Assembly: GCF_963677065.1 (NCBI RefSeq)
Contig: NZ_OY781872.1
Location: 3,053,501-3,117,500 of the forward strand
DNA length: 64,000 nt
Source: an uncultured Methanoregula sp.
Lineage (GTDB): Archaea; Halobacteriota; Methanomicrobia; Methanomicrobiales; Methanospirillaceae
Direction of reading: 5' to 3'
Shown: one piece after another, positions 44,864 through 52,869 of the stretch
How positions within the stretch are numbered: position 1 is the stretch's first letter
Layout: the number at the start of each line of letters is the position of its first letter
Notes under the pieces: generated by a model
Told to the model about the DNA's origin: nothing
The model's database searches: none
What the model saw: only the letters and a program-made list of their open reading frames with translations
Translations under genes and position numbers: made by a program

Positions 44864-45532
44864 ATGCTCCACCTCCACCACTGCATCAGCGCCCGCTCTT
44901 TCCGCCCCCTGTGGATGCTCGAAGAGCTGCAACTGCCCTACCAGCTCCACATGCTGCCCTTCCCGCCCCGGGCGCTGGCGCGCAGCTTTCTGGACGAAAA
45001 CCCGCTGGGCACGGTGCCTCTGCTGGTGCAAGGCGATGTCCGCATGACCGAATCGGCCGCCATGTGCCAGTACCTCGCCGCCACACACCCCGAGGCCGGG
45101 CTGGACGTGGCGCCCACGCACCCGGCCTATGGCGCATACCTGAACTGGTTGCACATGAGCGATGCGACGCTGACCTTTCCGCAGACGCTGGTGCTGCGCT
45201 ATGGCCGTTTTGAGTCTGCAGAGCGGCAGCAACCGCAGGTGGTGGAGGACTACACGCGCTGGTTTCTGGCGCGGCTGCGTGCGGTGGAGGCCACCGTGGT
45301 GCACAGCGAAACCCTGTGCGCGGGCCGCTTCACGGCGGCGGATGTGGCGGTGGGGTATGCGCTGCTGTTGGCGCAGCACCTGGGGCTGAGCGCGCAATTT
45401 GGCCCGGCGACGCAGGCCTATTGGCAACGGCTGCAGCAGCGGCCCGGCTACCAGCGGGCGATGGCGGTGCAGATGCGGGCTGCAGAGGAACAGGGCGTAC
45501 CCACCACACCGGCCCCCGACACGCGGCCCTGA
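44864..45532 (+). CDS. Glutathione S-transferase family protein
   Basis: A 222-residue protein with an N-terminal thioredoxin-like domain (HHCISARSFRPLWMLEELQL, GTVPLLV, MTESAAMCQYLA) and an all-helical C-terminal domain ending in the usual FTAADVAVGYALLLA region. It would conjugate or reduce substrates with glutathione. It stands alone between the nuclease gene and a convergent phosphatase gene, and composition returns to that of the host chromosome. Confidence 0.9.
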   Translation: MLHLHHCISARSFRPLWMLEELQLPYQLHMLPFPPRALARSFLDENPLGTVPLLVQGDVRMTESAAMCQYLAATHPEAGLDVAPTHPAYGAYLNWLHMSDATLTFPQTLVLRYGRFESAERQQPQVVEDYTRWFLARLRAVEATVVHSETLCAGRFTAADVAVGYALLLAQHLGLSAQFGPATQAYWQRLQQRPGYQRAMAVQMRAAEEQGVPTTPAPDTRP

Positions 45533-45559
45533 GCGGCTGGCCGCCTGGCCCTACGGCTG

Positions 45560-46222
45560 TCAGTCCAGCAGCGCCGGCAGTTCGGCCATGTCGGCCATCA
45601 CGTGCACGGCCCCGGCGCCGCGCAGCGCCTGGGGCGAGCCATGGCCCAGCGGCGACGGACTGTAGCCCACCACCGTGGCCCCCGCGGCCACACCGGCCGC
45701 AACCCCGGTCACGGTGTCTTCCACCACCAGGCAGCGCCCGGGCGGCACGCCCAGGGCAGCGGCGGCGGCCAAGTACACATCCGGCGCCGGCTTGGTGGCC
45801 GGCATTTCGTGCCCACTGAAGACGAAACCCTCGAAATACGGCGCCAGGCCCACCTTGGCCAACTGCATCTCGACCTTGAGGCGGTCGGCCCCCGACGCGC
45901 ACGCAATGCGGCCGCCCAGGCTGGCATGCACGGCCTGCACGGCCGCCACCGCTCCGTCGATGGCCACCAGTTCGGCTTCGAGCCGCTGGTTGCGGCGGGC
46001 GTAGAACTCGGCCATCCAGGCATCGGTGAGCGGACGGCCCGTGTGGGCCTCGATGCGGGCGGCTTCGCTGCGCACCGTTTTGCCGATGAAAACCCGCATG
46101 CACTCTTCGGGCGTGATGGGCCAGCCTGCCTCGTTGAGCATGGTGCACAGCACGCCGTTGGTGATGGGTTCGCTGTCGACCAGGACACCGTCGCAGTCGA
46201 ACAGGATTGCTTCAAATTTCAT
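45560..46222 (-). CDS. HAD-superfamily phosphatase, beta-phosphoglucomutase-like
   Basis: A 220-residue HAD hydrolase. Motif I is FDCDGVLVDSEP with the nucleophilic Asp, motif II is CASGADR, Lys is in PATKPAPDVYLAAA, and motif IV is VVEDTVTGVAAGVAAG. The Gly-Val-Leu-Val-Asp-Ser-Glu cap start resembles YieH/GPH-type sugar phosphatases. The ATG at 46222 overlaps a repeat-like segment (ATGAAATTTGAAGC). The substrate is unknown. Confidence 0.9.
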   Translation of the reverse strand: MKFEAILFDCDGVLVDSEPITNGVLCTMLNEAGWPITPEECMRVFIGKTVRSEAARIEAHTGRPLTDAWMAEFYARRNQRLEAELVAIDGAVAAVQAVHASLGGRIACASGADRLKVEMQLAKVGLAPYFEGFVFSGHEMPATKPAPDVYLAAAAALGVPPGRCLVVEDTVTGVAAGVAAGATVVGYSPSPLGHGSPQALRGAGAVHVMADMAELPALLD

Positions 46223-46383
46223 AGCTTTCAATGCCCAGTACATAAGCGCAAGAGGGTGATTTGATTGAATTTCTGATCTACGGATTGCGGCGCGGGGCAC
46301 CGCCGGGCGGCACGGCATGCGGCGCGGCGCTGCACCATGCCCTGCGCAGGCGTACCCGGCTTTCGCCCGCACGCGGCCAGGCC

Positions 46384-46803
46384 TTACAGGCTGTCGCCAT
46401 CGACATAGAACCAGCGCCCGTTTTCGCGCACGAAACGGCTGCGCTCGTGCAGGCGCACGGCGCGCCCGCCCAGACGGTAGCGCGCCACGAACTCCACCTG
46501 TGCGCGATCGCCGTCTGCGCGGTGGCTGCGCACCTCCAGCCCCAGCCATTTCGCGCCGGCATCGAAATCGAGCGCTGGCGGGCGGGTGCTGGCGTGCCAG
46601 GTGGCCCGCAGGTAGTCGGCGCGCTCGCACACAAAGGCGGTGTAGCGCGAGCGCATGAGGCTCTCGGCGTCGGGCGCCGGGGTGGTATCGAACGCGTCCA
46701 GATAACGGCCGCAGCAGTTGGCATAGGTGCGCGCCACGCTCTTGGCCGAGGGGGCGCCGGTGCCGGTCAGGCGGCCGCAGGGGCAGGGGTCGGTCGTCTT
46801 CAA
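46384..46803 (-). CDS. YchJ family SEC-C motif protein
   Basis: About 139 residues from a TTG at 46803, reading KTTDPCPCGRLTG, then YANCCGRYL, LMRSRYTAFV and a C-terminal NTF2-like domain (FVARYRLGGRAVRLHERSRF). The CPCG and CC pairs make a SEC-C-like zinc site, as in the UPF0225/YchJ family. The exact start is uncertain, because no ATG lies close before the motif; the gene begins only 10 bases after the DUF4197 stop. The function is unknown. Confidence 0.82.
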   Translation of the reverse strand: MKTTDPCPCGRLTGTGAPSAKSVARTYANCCGRYLDAFDTTPAPDAESLMRSRYTAFVCERADYLRATWHASTRPPALDFDAGAKWLGLEVRSHRADGDRAQVEFVARYRLGGRAVRLHERSRFVRENGRWFYVDGDSL

Positions 46804-46813
46804 GCGTGCGTCC

Positions 46814-47509
46814 TCAATGCAGGGTGCCAAACACCTTCTTGACGATGGCGCTGCCAGCGCCCGCGGGGTCGCGGCGGATGTTGCGCTCTTCCTCGCCAAT
46901 CACCAGGTACAGGCCGTCGAGCGTGCGGCCCGTCACGTACTGCGCCAGGTTGGCGTCTTCGGCCTTGAGCAGGCCAAAACTGGCCGCCTTGCCGGCGAAG
47001 GCGTTGTACTTCTGGGTCAAGCCCACTTTCTCGGTGGCCTGGTTCACCACGGGCAGAAAGCGCTGGCCCAGGGGGCTGCGCGTCTTCTCGGCGAAGAAGG
47101 CGGTCACCGAGTTGTCGCCGCCTGTCAGGATGTTCTTGGCGTCCGTCACGCTCATGTTCCGCACGGCGGCCACCAGCAGGTCCTTGCCCAGAGGCACGGC
47201 GGCTTCGGCGGCGCGGTTGATGGAGGTGACCAGCTCGTCGATGCGCCGACCCTGGCCCATCGATTTCATGATCTTGGCGGCGTCGTCCAGATAACCCGGA
47301 AGGCCGATGCGCACCTTGGGGTTGTCCAGGAAGCCATCCGGGCGGCCCAGTTGCGCCACTGCGGCCTGCACGCCCTGCGCCAGGGCGGCCTTGAGGCCGC
47401 TGGCCGCATCGGCGTTGGAGAGGTCGCCCAGCGACAACGCCCAGGCCTGCTGCCAGGCGGCGCACAGCAGCACGGCGGCGCTGGCTTGGTGAAAATGACG
47501 GCGTTGCAT
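46814..47509 (-). CDS. DUF4197 domain protein, exported
   Basis: A 231-residue protein with a signal peptide (HQASAAVLLCAAWQQAWA). The mature part matches DUF4197: LSLGDLSNADAASGLKAAL, ALAQGVQAAVAQLG, KNILTGGDNSVTAFF and RDPAGAGSAIVKKVFG at the end. It is probably periplasmic; no function is established. The YchJ-like gene follows 10 bases downstream, so the two may be one transcript. Confidence 0.88.
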   Translation of the reverse strand: MQRRHFHQASAAVLLCAAWQQAWALSLGDLSNADAASGLKAALAQGVQAAVAQLGRPDGFLDNPKVRIGLPGYLDDAAKIMKSMGQGRRIDELVTSINRAAEAAVPLGKDLLVAAVRNMSVTDAKNILTGGDNSVTAFFAEKTRSPLGQRFLPVVNQATEKVGLTQKYNAFAGKAASFGLLKAEDANLAQYVTGRTLDGLYLVIGEEERNIRRDPAGAGSAIVKKVFGTLH

Positions 47510-47679
47510 TGAAACCTGCCTTTCTGTGATGGCAACCGGCCGCGCCTGCGGTGGCGGCCTGCCGCACGGTTTTGCGGCGTTGGCGGTGGCGGTGGTGCCG
47601 CAGCGGGCGGCACGGGCGCCCCATGCGGCACGGGTGGCCGGTTGTGCGTATTCTCCCCTACCCGATCAAGGAGTTTTTC

Positions 47680-48168
47680 ATGTGGCAAACCAGTGTGCCG
47701 TGGTGGGAGTTCGTGCTGCGCGGCGTGATTGTCTATCTGTTCCTGCTGGTCTTCCTGCGCCTGACCGGCAAGCGGCAAACAGGCCAGTACGCGCCGTTCG
47801 ATCTGGTGCTGCTGCTGATCCTGTCCAACGCGGTGCAAAACTCGATGAACGCGGGCGACAACTCGCTGGTGGGCGGGCTCATCTCGGCCAGCACCCTGCT
47901 CTTTTGCCATGTGGCGCTGGCGCACCTCACTTTTCGCTTTCGCCGGCTGGAGCGCCTGATCGACGGACGCCCGCGCGTGCTGGTGCAGGACGGCAAGGTG
48001 GACGAGGCCCTGATGCAGAGCGAGCGCATTTCGCCCAGCGACCTGGCGGCCGCCCTGCGCGCCGGGGGCTGCCTGCACGCCCACGAAGTGGCCCGCGCCA
48101 CCATCGAAGTGAACGGGCAGATCACGGTGGTGCTGCGGCCCACGCGCCTGCCGCCCGACGCGTCCTGA
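47680..48168 (+). CDS. DUF421/YetF-family membrane protein
   Basis: A 162-residue protein with about three membrane helices (VLRGVIVYLFLLVFLRLTGK, LVLLLILSNAVQNSM) and a small cytoplasmic YetF-like domain (LIDGRPRVLVQDGKVDEALM). CAAGGAG lies 8 bases before the ATG at 47680. Family function is poorly known. Divergent from the DUF4197 gene. Confidence 0.88.
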   Translation: MWQTSVPWWEFVLRGVIVYLFLLVFLRLTGKRQTGQYAPFDLVLLLILSNAVQNSMNAGDNSLVGGLISASTLLFCHVALAHLTFRFRRLERLIDGRPRVLVQDGKVDEALMQSERISPSDLAAALRAGGCLHAHEVARATIEVNGQITVVLRPTRLPPDAS

Positions 48169-48472
48169 GGCGCTGGTGCCCGTGCGGCGCGACCTCCGAT
48201 GTGCGGCCATCGCGAGTCTGCTCGCCCGGCTTGCCGGTTGCGCCGCCGTCTGGCGTGCCCTCGTTCCCTGTTCGCGCCCCCTCTGCGGCAAGCGCCCAAA
48301 AGGGGTCTGACAGGGCCGCGGAACACGTTCCCTTTCGCTGCCCCCGCTACATCAAGTCCCCGCCGCACGGGGTGCTGGCGCAGGCCGTGCGCTGCGCCGT
48401 TCGCCGCCCGCAAGGGCCGCCAGTGCAGCGCTGGGTGCGCACACGGCGGCGGCTCAAAGCCGTGCGCAACTC
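48169..48472. other. Stretch without a supported gene
   Basis: About 300 bases of high-GC sequence between two convergent genes. Open frames exist on both strands but are Arg-rich and lack domains. I see no RNA gene and no clear terminator. Confidence 0.4.
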
Positions 48473-49264
48473 CTAGGGCAGGTTGGCCAGAAACGCCGTC
48501 AACGCCGCATTGACTGGCTCGGGGTGCGTCAGGTTGGCGGCATGCCCAGCGCCTGGCACCTGCACCATGCGGGCATGCGGCAGCGCGTCGGCCATGGCCT
48601 GCGCGCGCGCCACGTCGATGGCGTGGTCGAGCGTGCCGTGCACCACCAGCGCCGGCACCGTGATGGCGCCCAGCCGGTTGCTGATGTCATCACGGCTGCC
48701 CAGGGTGGTGAAGCATTGCATCAGGTTGGGCACGGTGAACTGGCGCCACTTGGCCTGCCACTGCGGCGTGCCCGGCCAGCCTTCGCCCAGGATGGTGCGC
48801 GCCACCACGGCGGCAATGTCGTCCGTCAGCCCACCGGTGAGCCAGGCCTGGATCAGCGCCTCGTGCCCCGCCATCTTGGCCGGGTCTTCCTGCAACGCCT
48901 GGGTGTCGATGAGCACCAGCGCACGCACCAGCGCCGGGTGGGTGAGCGCGCACCTCAGCGACAGGTAGCCGCCCTGCGACATGCCGGCCAGCACCGCCGT
49001 CTTCACACCCAGGTGGTCCAGCAGCGCGGCCAGGTCGTTGGCCGAGTCGTAATAGCTGAAGGGCTCGCAGCGCTGCGGGTCGGCCGTCTGGCCATGGCCG
49101 CGCTCGTCCCAGGTGATGCAGCGCCAAGCGCCGCGCAGGGCCTGCACCTGCGGCGCGAACATGCTGCCATCCATGAGCAGCCCGTGCGAGAACACGATGG
49201 CGGGGCCGTCGCCCCCCGTGTCCTCGTAGTAGAGCTTCTGGCCATTGACCTGCGCGAAAGGCAT
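48473..49264 (-). CDS. Alpha/beta hydrolase
   Basis: A 263-residue alpha/beta hydrolase. The oxyanion segment is VFSHGLLMDGSMF, the nucleophile elbow AGMSQGGYLSLR, the acid VVHGTLDHAID and the His PGAGHAANLTHP. It is similar in layout to 3-oxoadipate enol-lactonase-like and haloperoxidase-like enzymes; substrate unknown. AACAGGAGAA precedes the ATG at 49264, which fixes the start. About 230 bases upstream hold no gene. Confidence 0.9.
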   Translation of the reverse strand: MPFAQVNGQKLYYEDTGGDGPAIVFSHGLLMDGSMFAPQVQALRGAWRCITWDERGHGQTADPQRCEPFSYYDSANDLAALLDHLGVKTAVLAGMSQGGYLSLRCALTHPALVRALVLIDTQALQEDPAKMAGHEALIQAWLTGGLTDDIAAVVARTILGEGWPGTPQWQAKWRQFTVPNLMQCFTTLGSRDDISNRLGAITVPALVVHGTLDHAIDVARAQAMADALPHARMVQVPGAGHAANLTHPEPVNAALTAFLANLP

Positions 49265-49493
49265 GCGGTTCTCCTGTTCCGATGAAGGCGCCATCTTGGG
49301 CGCCATCCCCGGCCACGCGCAACGGGCGCGACCCGCAGCGGGGCACTCCGCCAGTCGCCTTGGCGTCAGGCCCCGCAACGCGTGCACCCCGGCACCGGGC
49401 GGCCGCGCGCCGCGCCGGATGGGCAGGAAAAGAGAATTTCAGGCCGCAAGCGCTTTCCAGACAAACGCCATCAGCTCTCAAAACAAGAGCAAA

Positions 49494-50625
49494 TCAGGCC
49501 AGCGCGCGCTGGATGATGATCTTCTGCACGTCACTCGTGCCTTCGTAGATCTGGCACACGCGCACGTCGCGGTAGATGCGCTCGACCGGAAAGTCGTTGA
49601 CCACGCCGTAGCCGCCCAGCGTCTGGATGGCGGCGCTGCACACGCGCTCGGCCATCTCGCTGGCGAACAGCTTGGCCATGGCGGCTTCTTTCAGGCACGG
49701 GCGGCCCGCGTCGCGCAGCGCTGCGGCATGCCAGATGAGCTGGCGCGCGGCCTCGATCTGCGTGGCGCAATCGGCCAGGCGAAAGCCGACGGCCTGGTGG
49801 TTGAAGATGGGCGTGCCAAAGCTCTCGCGTTCCTTGGAATACGCCAACGCCGCATCGAACGCGCTGCGCGCCATGCCCACGCTTTGGGCGGCGATGCCGA
49901 TGCGGCCGCCCTCAAGCGCGCCCAGCGCGATCTTGTAGCCCTCGCCCTCGGCGCCGATGAGGTTCTCGGCCGGGATGCGGCAGTTGTCGAAGTTGATCTG
50001 CGCCGTGTCGCTGCTGTGCTGGCCGAGCTTGTCTTCCAGCCTTGCTACACGATAGCCGGGGTTGCTGGTGGGCACGAGGAAGGCGCTCATGCCCCTTCTT
50101 GCCCGCGCCCTTGTCGGTGACGGCGATGACGATAGCCACATGGCCGTTCTTGCCGCTGGTGATGAACTGCTTGACGCCGTTGATGACGTACTCGTCGCCC
50201 TGCCGGGCGGCCGTGGTGCGCAGCGCCGAGGCGTCGGAGCCCACGTGCGGCTCGGTCAGGCAGAAGGCGCCCAGCATTTCGCCACGCGCCAGCGGTGTGA
50301 GCCAGTCGCGCTTTTGCTGCGCGTTGCCGTAGCGCATGAGGATGGCGTTGACGGGGCAGTTGGTCACGCTGATGGCCGTGCTGGTGCCGCCGTCGCCAGC
50401 GGCGATTTCTTCCAGCACCAGGGCAAGCGTGACGTAGTCCAGGTGGGCGCCGCCAAACTCTTCGGGCACGCAGATGCCGTAGGCGCCCAGGGCGGCCAGG
50501 CCCTGGTGGGCTTCTTTGGGAAAGTGGTGTTCCTTGTCCCAGCGGGCGGCGTTCGGCCACAGCTCGGTCTGGGCAAAATCGCGCACCGCGTCGCGGATCA
50601 TTTCCTGGTCTTGGGTCAGCAGCAT
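49494..50625 (-). pseudogene. Acyl-CoA dehydrogenase interrupted by a single-base frameshift
   Basis: Two overlapping frames together give one acyl-CoA dehydrogenase. The first, from the ATG at 50625 ([20 protein letters not shown]), runs through [16 protein letters not shown] to GAGKKG. The second continues [20 protein letters not shown] to [16 protein letters not shown]. The switch falls in CCCC at 50092-50095 (GGGG on the coding strand). Removing one base gives 1,131 bases, a normal 376-residue protein. This is either a sequencing or assembly error in a base run or a fresh mutation. If intact it would oxidise short-chain acyl-CoA. Confidence 0.9.
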
Positions 50626-50777
50626 GGGGGTTGTCTCCTTGGGTTTTTTCTGAGCGGTGCGCCGCGCGTGGTCATCACGCGCGCGCCCACGGCAGGTCAA
50701 CCCGCAATTTTGCCCGTGGTTGGTCACCCGCCTGCTGCGGTGGGTGGACTACGTGCTCACCCCTACCCCACGCCTTT

Positions 50778-51497
50778 TCAGACCAGCGAAACCTTGCCGC
50801 TGGCAAGGTCGTACACGCCGCCCACGGCGCGCACGGCGCCGCTGGCCGTGCGCCCGGCCAGGATGGGCTCGGCCGTGGACAGCCGGGCCACGTTGAGCAG
50901 CACGTTCTGCTCGGTGGCGGCCACCAGCAGGTTGGGCGGCTGGCGGCGCGATGCGGCCTCGACCGCCGGGCGGATGGCGTTCACCAGCCCTGGCAGGTGC
51001 CCGGGCAGCGGGGTGCCTTCCTGCACCACCTTGATCGCGGCCGACACGGCGCCGCAATTGCTATGGCCCAGCACCAGGATGAGCGGCACTTCAAGGAACT
51101 GGATCGCGTATTCCATGCTGGCCAGGGCATCGTCGTTGACGAAGTTGCCCGCCAGCCGCACCACGAACAGGTCGCCCGGCCCCTGGTCGAACGCAAGCTC
51201 GGGGGCAATGCGCGAATCGGCACAGCTCAGGATGGCGGCAAAGGGCCGCTGCCCCGTGGTGCGGGCCACGCGGCCCACTGAAAAATCACGCTGGGTGGAG
51301 CGCCCGGCCACATAGCGCGCGTTGCCCTGTACAAGGCGATCGAGCGCGGCAGCCGGGCCAATGCGGTTGTCTGGCAAGGGGGTGTCGGCTGCCAGCACGC
51401 GGGTGCTCGAAGCGAGGGCAGCCAGGGCGGCGGCACCACCCAGCAGGCGGCGGCGGGACGGCGCTGGCGCCGCGGAGGAGTCAAGACAATCACACAT
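50778..51497 (-). CDS. Exported beta-class carbonic anhydrase
   Basis: About 239 residues. The N-terminus APSRRRLLGGAAALAAL is a twin-arginine-like export signal. Zinc ligands are in AAILSCADSRIAPEL (Cys, Asp-Arg pair) and LVLGHSNCGAVSAA (His and Cys). It interconverts CO2 and bicarbonate, probably in the periplasm. The ATG at 51497 is used; the open frame continues upstream through a (CCCCTG) repeat that would encode only Gly-Gln, which is not believable as protein. A second carbonic anhydrase, cytoplasmic, is at 57-58 kb. Confidence 0.9.
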   Translation of the reverse strand: MCDCLDSSAAPAPSRRRLLGGAAALAALASSTRVLAADTPLPDNRIGPAAALDRLVQGNARYVAGRSTQRDFSVGRVARTTGQRPFAAILSCADSRIAPELAFDQGPGDLFVVRLAGNFVNDDALASMEYAIQFLEVPLILVLGHSNCGAVSAAIKVVQEGTPLPGHLPGLVNAIRPAVEAASRRQPPNLLVAATEQNVLLNVARLSTAEPILAGRTASGAVRAVGGVYDLASGKVSLV

Positions 51498-51638
51498 GGG
51501 AAGCTCCGGTGGGTTGGACGGGCCTGGCCCTCTGCTCTGCCAGACCACGCTGGCAGCCACGGGTGCGGCTGCCAGCGCAGCGCCATTCTGGAAGCGGGCC
51601 CGCCCCCCGCCAAGTCCAAATATTGCCTGGATCGGCGC

Positions 51639-51680
51639 CCCCTGCCCCTGCCCCTGCCCCTGCCCCTGCCCCTGCCCCTG
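51639..51680. repeat. Hexanucleotide tandem repeat (CCCCTG) x7
   Basis: Seven perfect copies of CCCCTG, 42 bases, about 140 bases upstream of the exported carbonic anhydrase start and beside the end of the short-chain dehydrogenase gene. Copy number of such repeats can vary by slippage. A promoter effect on the anhydrase gene is possible but not shown. Confidence 0.95.
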
Positions 51681-51720
51681 CCACGTACCGCGCGCAAGCA
51701 TGCGCCGGCCGTGCGCCGCG

Positions 51721-52389
51721 CTACCAGTGCGTGGCGCGGCGGCCGTCGTGGTGCAGCAAGCGGCCCTTGTCAGCGGCGGTCACACTGGCCACGGTGGCAC
51801 GCAAACCCCGCACACTGTCCTGGACGGTGAGGGCTGCGCCCCCGCCGCCCATGTCGGTTTGCACCCAGCCGGGGTCGATGGTGATCAGCGTGGCCCCGGG
51901 GTAGTCGTGCTGCGCGGCGGCCACCGCCATGTTGAGCGCGGCCTTGCTGGTGCGGTAGAGCCACGAATCGCTGCCGGGCACGCTGCCGATCTGCGACATG
52001 GACGAAGACAGGAAGGCGAACACCCCCTGCGCGTCCGCCACCAGCGGGGCCACCTGCGGAATGGCCTGCATCGCGCCCAGCACGTTGGTGTGCATGACGG
52101 CATCGAAATCCTGCTGCGTGGGCGGCGTGAGGGCATTGGGGCGACGGATCACGCCGGCCACGTACCAGGCGGCCTCGAGCTTTTCGCCGTCGAGCTGCCA
52201 TGCCAGCGCGCTCACGCTGGCGGGGTTGGCCACGTCCACAGTCAGCGCCTCGGCGCCCAGCGACTGCACGCGCTCGCGGCCCGCCGCGTCGCGCACGGTG
52301 GCGATCACACGGCGGCCGGCTTCGGTGTACTGGCGCACCAGTTCAAGCCCGATACCGCGCGATGCGCCGATGACAAGGATGGATTTCAT
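51721..52389 (-). CDS. Short-chain dehydrogenase/reductase
   Basis: A 222-residue SDR. The cofactor loop is VIGASRGIGLELVRQY, catalytic Ser lies near FLSSSMSQIGSV and Tyr-x3-Lys is LYRTSKAAL. PGWVQTDMGG follows. It resembles C-factor-like SDRs. It reduces or oxidises an unknown carbonyl/alcohol with NAD(P). The ATG at 52389 starts the Rossmann motif directly. The gene stands alone. Confidence 0.92.
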   Translation of the reverse strand: MKSILVIGASRGIGLELVRQYTEAGRRVIATVRDAAGRERVQSLGAEALTVDVANPASVSALAWQLDGEKLEAAWYVAGVIRRPNALTPPTQQDFDAVMHTNVLGAMQAIPQVAPLVADAQGVFAFLSSSMSQIGSVPGSDSWLYRTSKAALNMAVAAAQHDYPGATLITIDPGWVQTDMGGGGAALTVQDSVRGLRATVASVTAADKGRLLHHDGRRATHW

Positions 52390-52597
52390 GGTTGCTTTCT
52401 GGTGGTTGGAGTTGAGCCGTCGGCGCTTGGCGGCCTGGTCGGCGCAGTGGTGGGTGCGCGAGGGTGCGCGGCCCCGCGGCGTTGCCACCCCGGCACGCGG
52501 CATGCGCCGCAAGCCATCCCGGAGTGTGCCAGCACCGGTGCCTTGACGGCGCCCCGGCTGCACTCCTGCCACCGTGGAGCACTCACGCCAGTGGGTC

Positions 52598-52860
52598 AGG
52601 GCCAATTCACACTATTTTTGCCAGTCCGAACAGGGAGGCGACCACGCCAATCGAGGCGCTTGACGACACCGAGGCCTCGGCCAGGAGGGCAACGACGAGT
52701 GGTGTGGTTTTCACCCCGTTCCCTTCGGGTTGCGCTCAAAGAAGGCCATTCGCGGCGTTGCCAACGCATCGCTGGGGTCGCGCCCCAGCTTCGTTTGTCG
52801 TATTGCGTCTGGCCCTTTTTGAGCGCAACGTATCTGGCAAAAACAGTGTGAACAGGCCCT
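52598..52860. mobile_element. MITE-like element with 27-bp terminal inverted repeats
   Basis: The left end AGGGCCAATTCACACT (continuing ATTTTTGCCAG, 52598-52624) and the reverse complement of the right end (52834-52860) match at 24 of 27 bases. The 263-base unit lies in a gap between the SDR start and the porin end. It encodes no transposase; a minus-strand open frame crosses it but is not protein-like. No clear target duplication is visible. It fits a miniature inverted-repeat transposable element mobilised in trans. Confidence 0.75.
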
Positions 52861-52869
52861 AGGCCCGCG

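Noticed and set aside
51498..51701. N-terminal extension of the carbonic anhydrase with repeated Gly-Gln
   Set aside because: It is only the hexamer repeat read as protein; the export signal and homology begin at the ATG at 51497.
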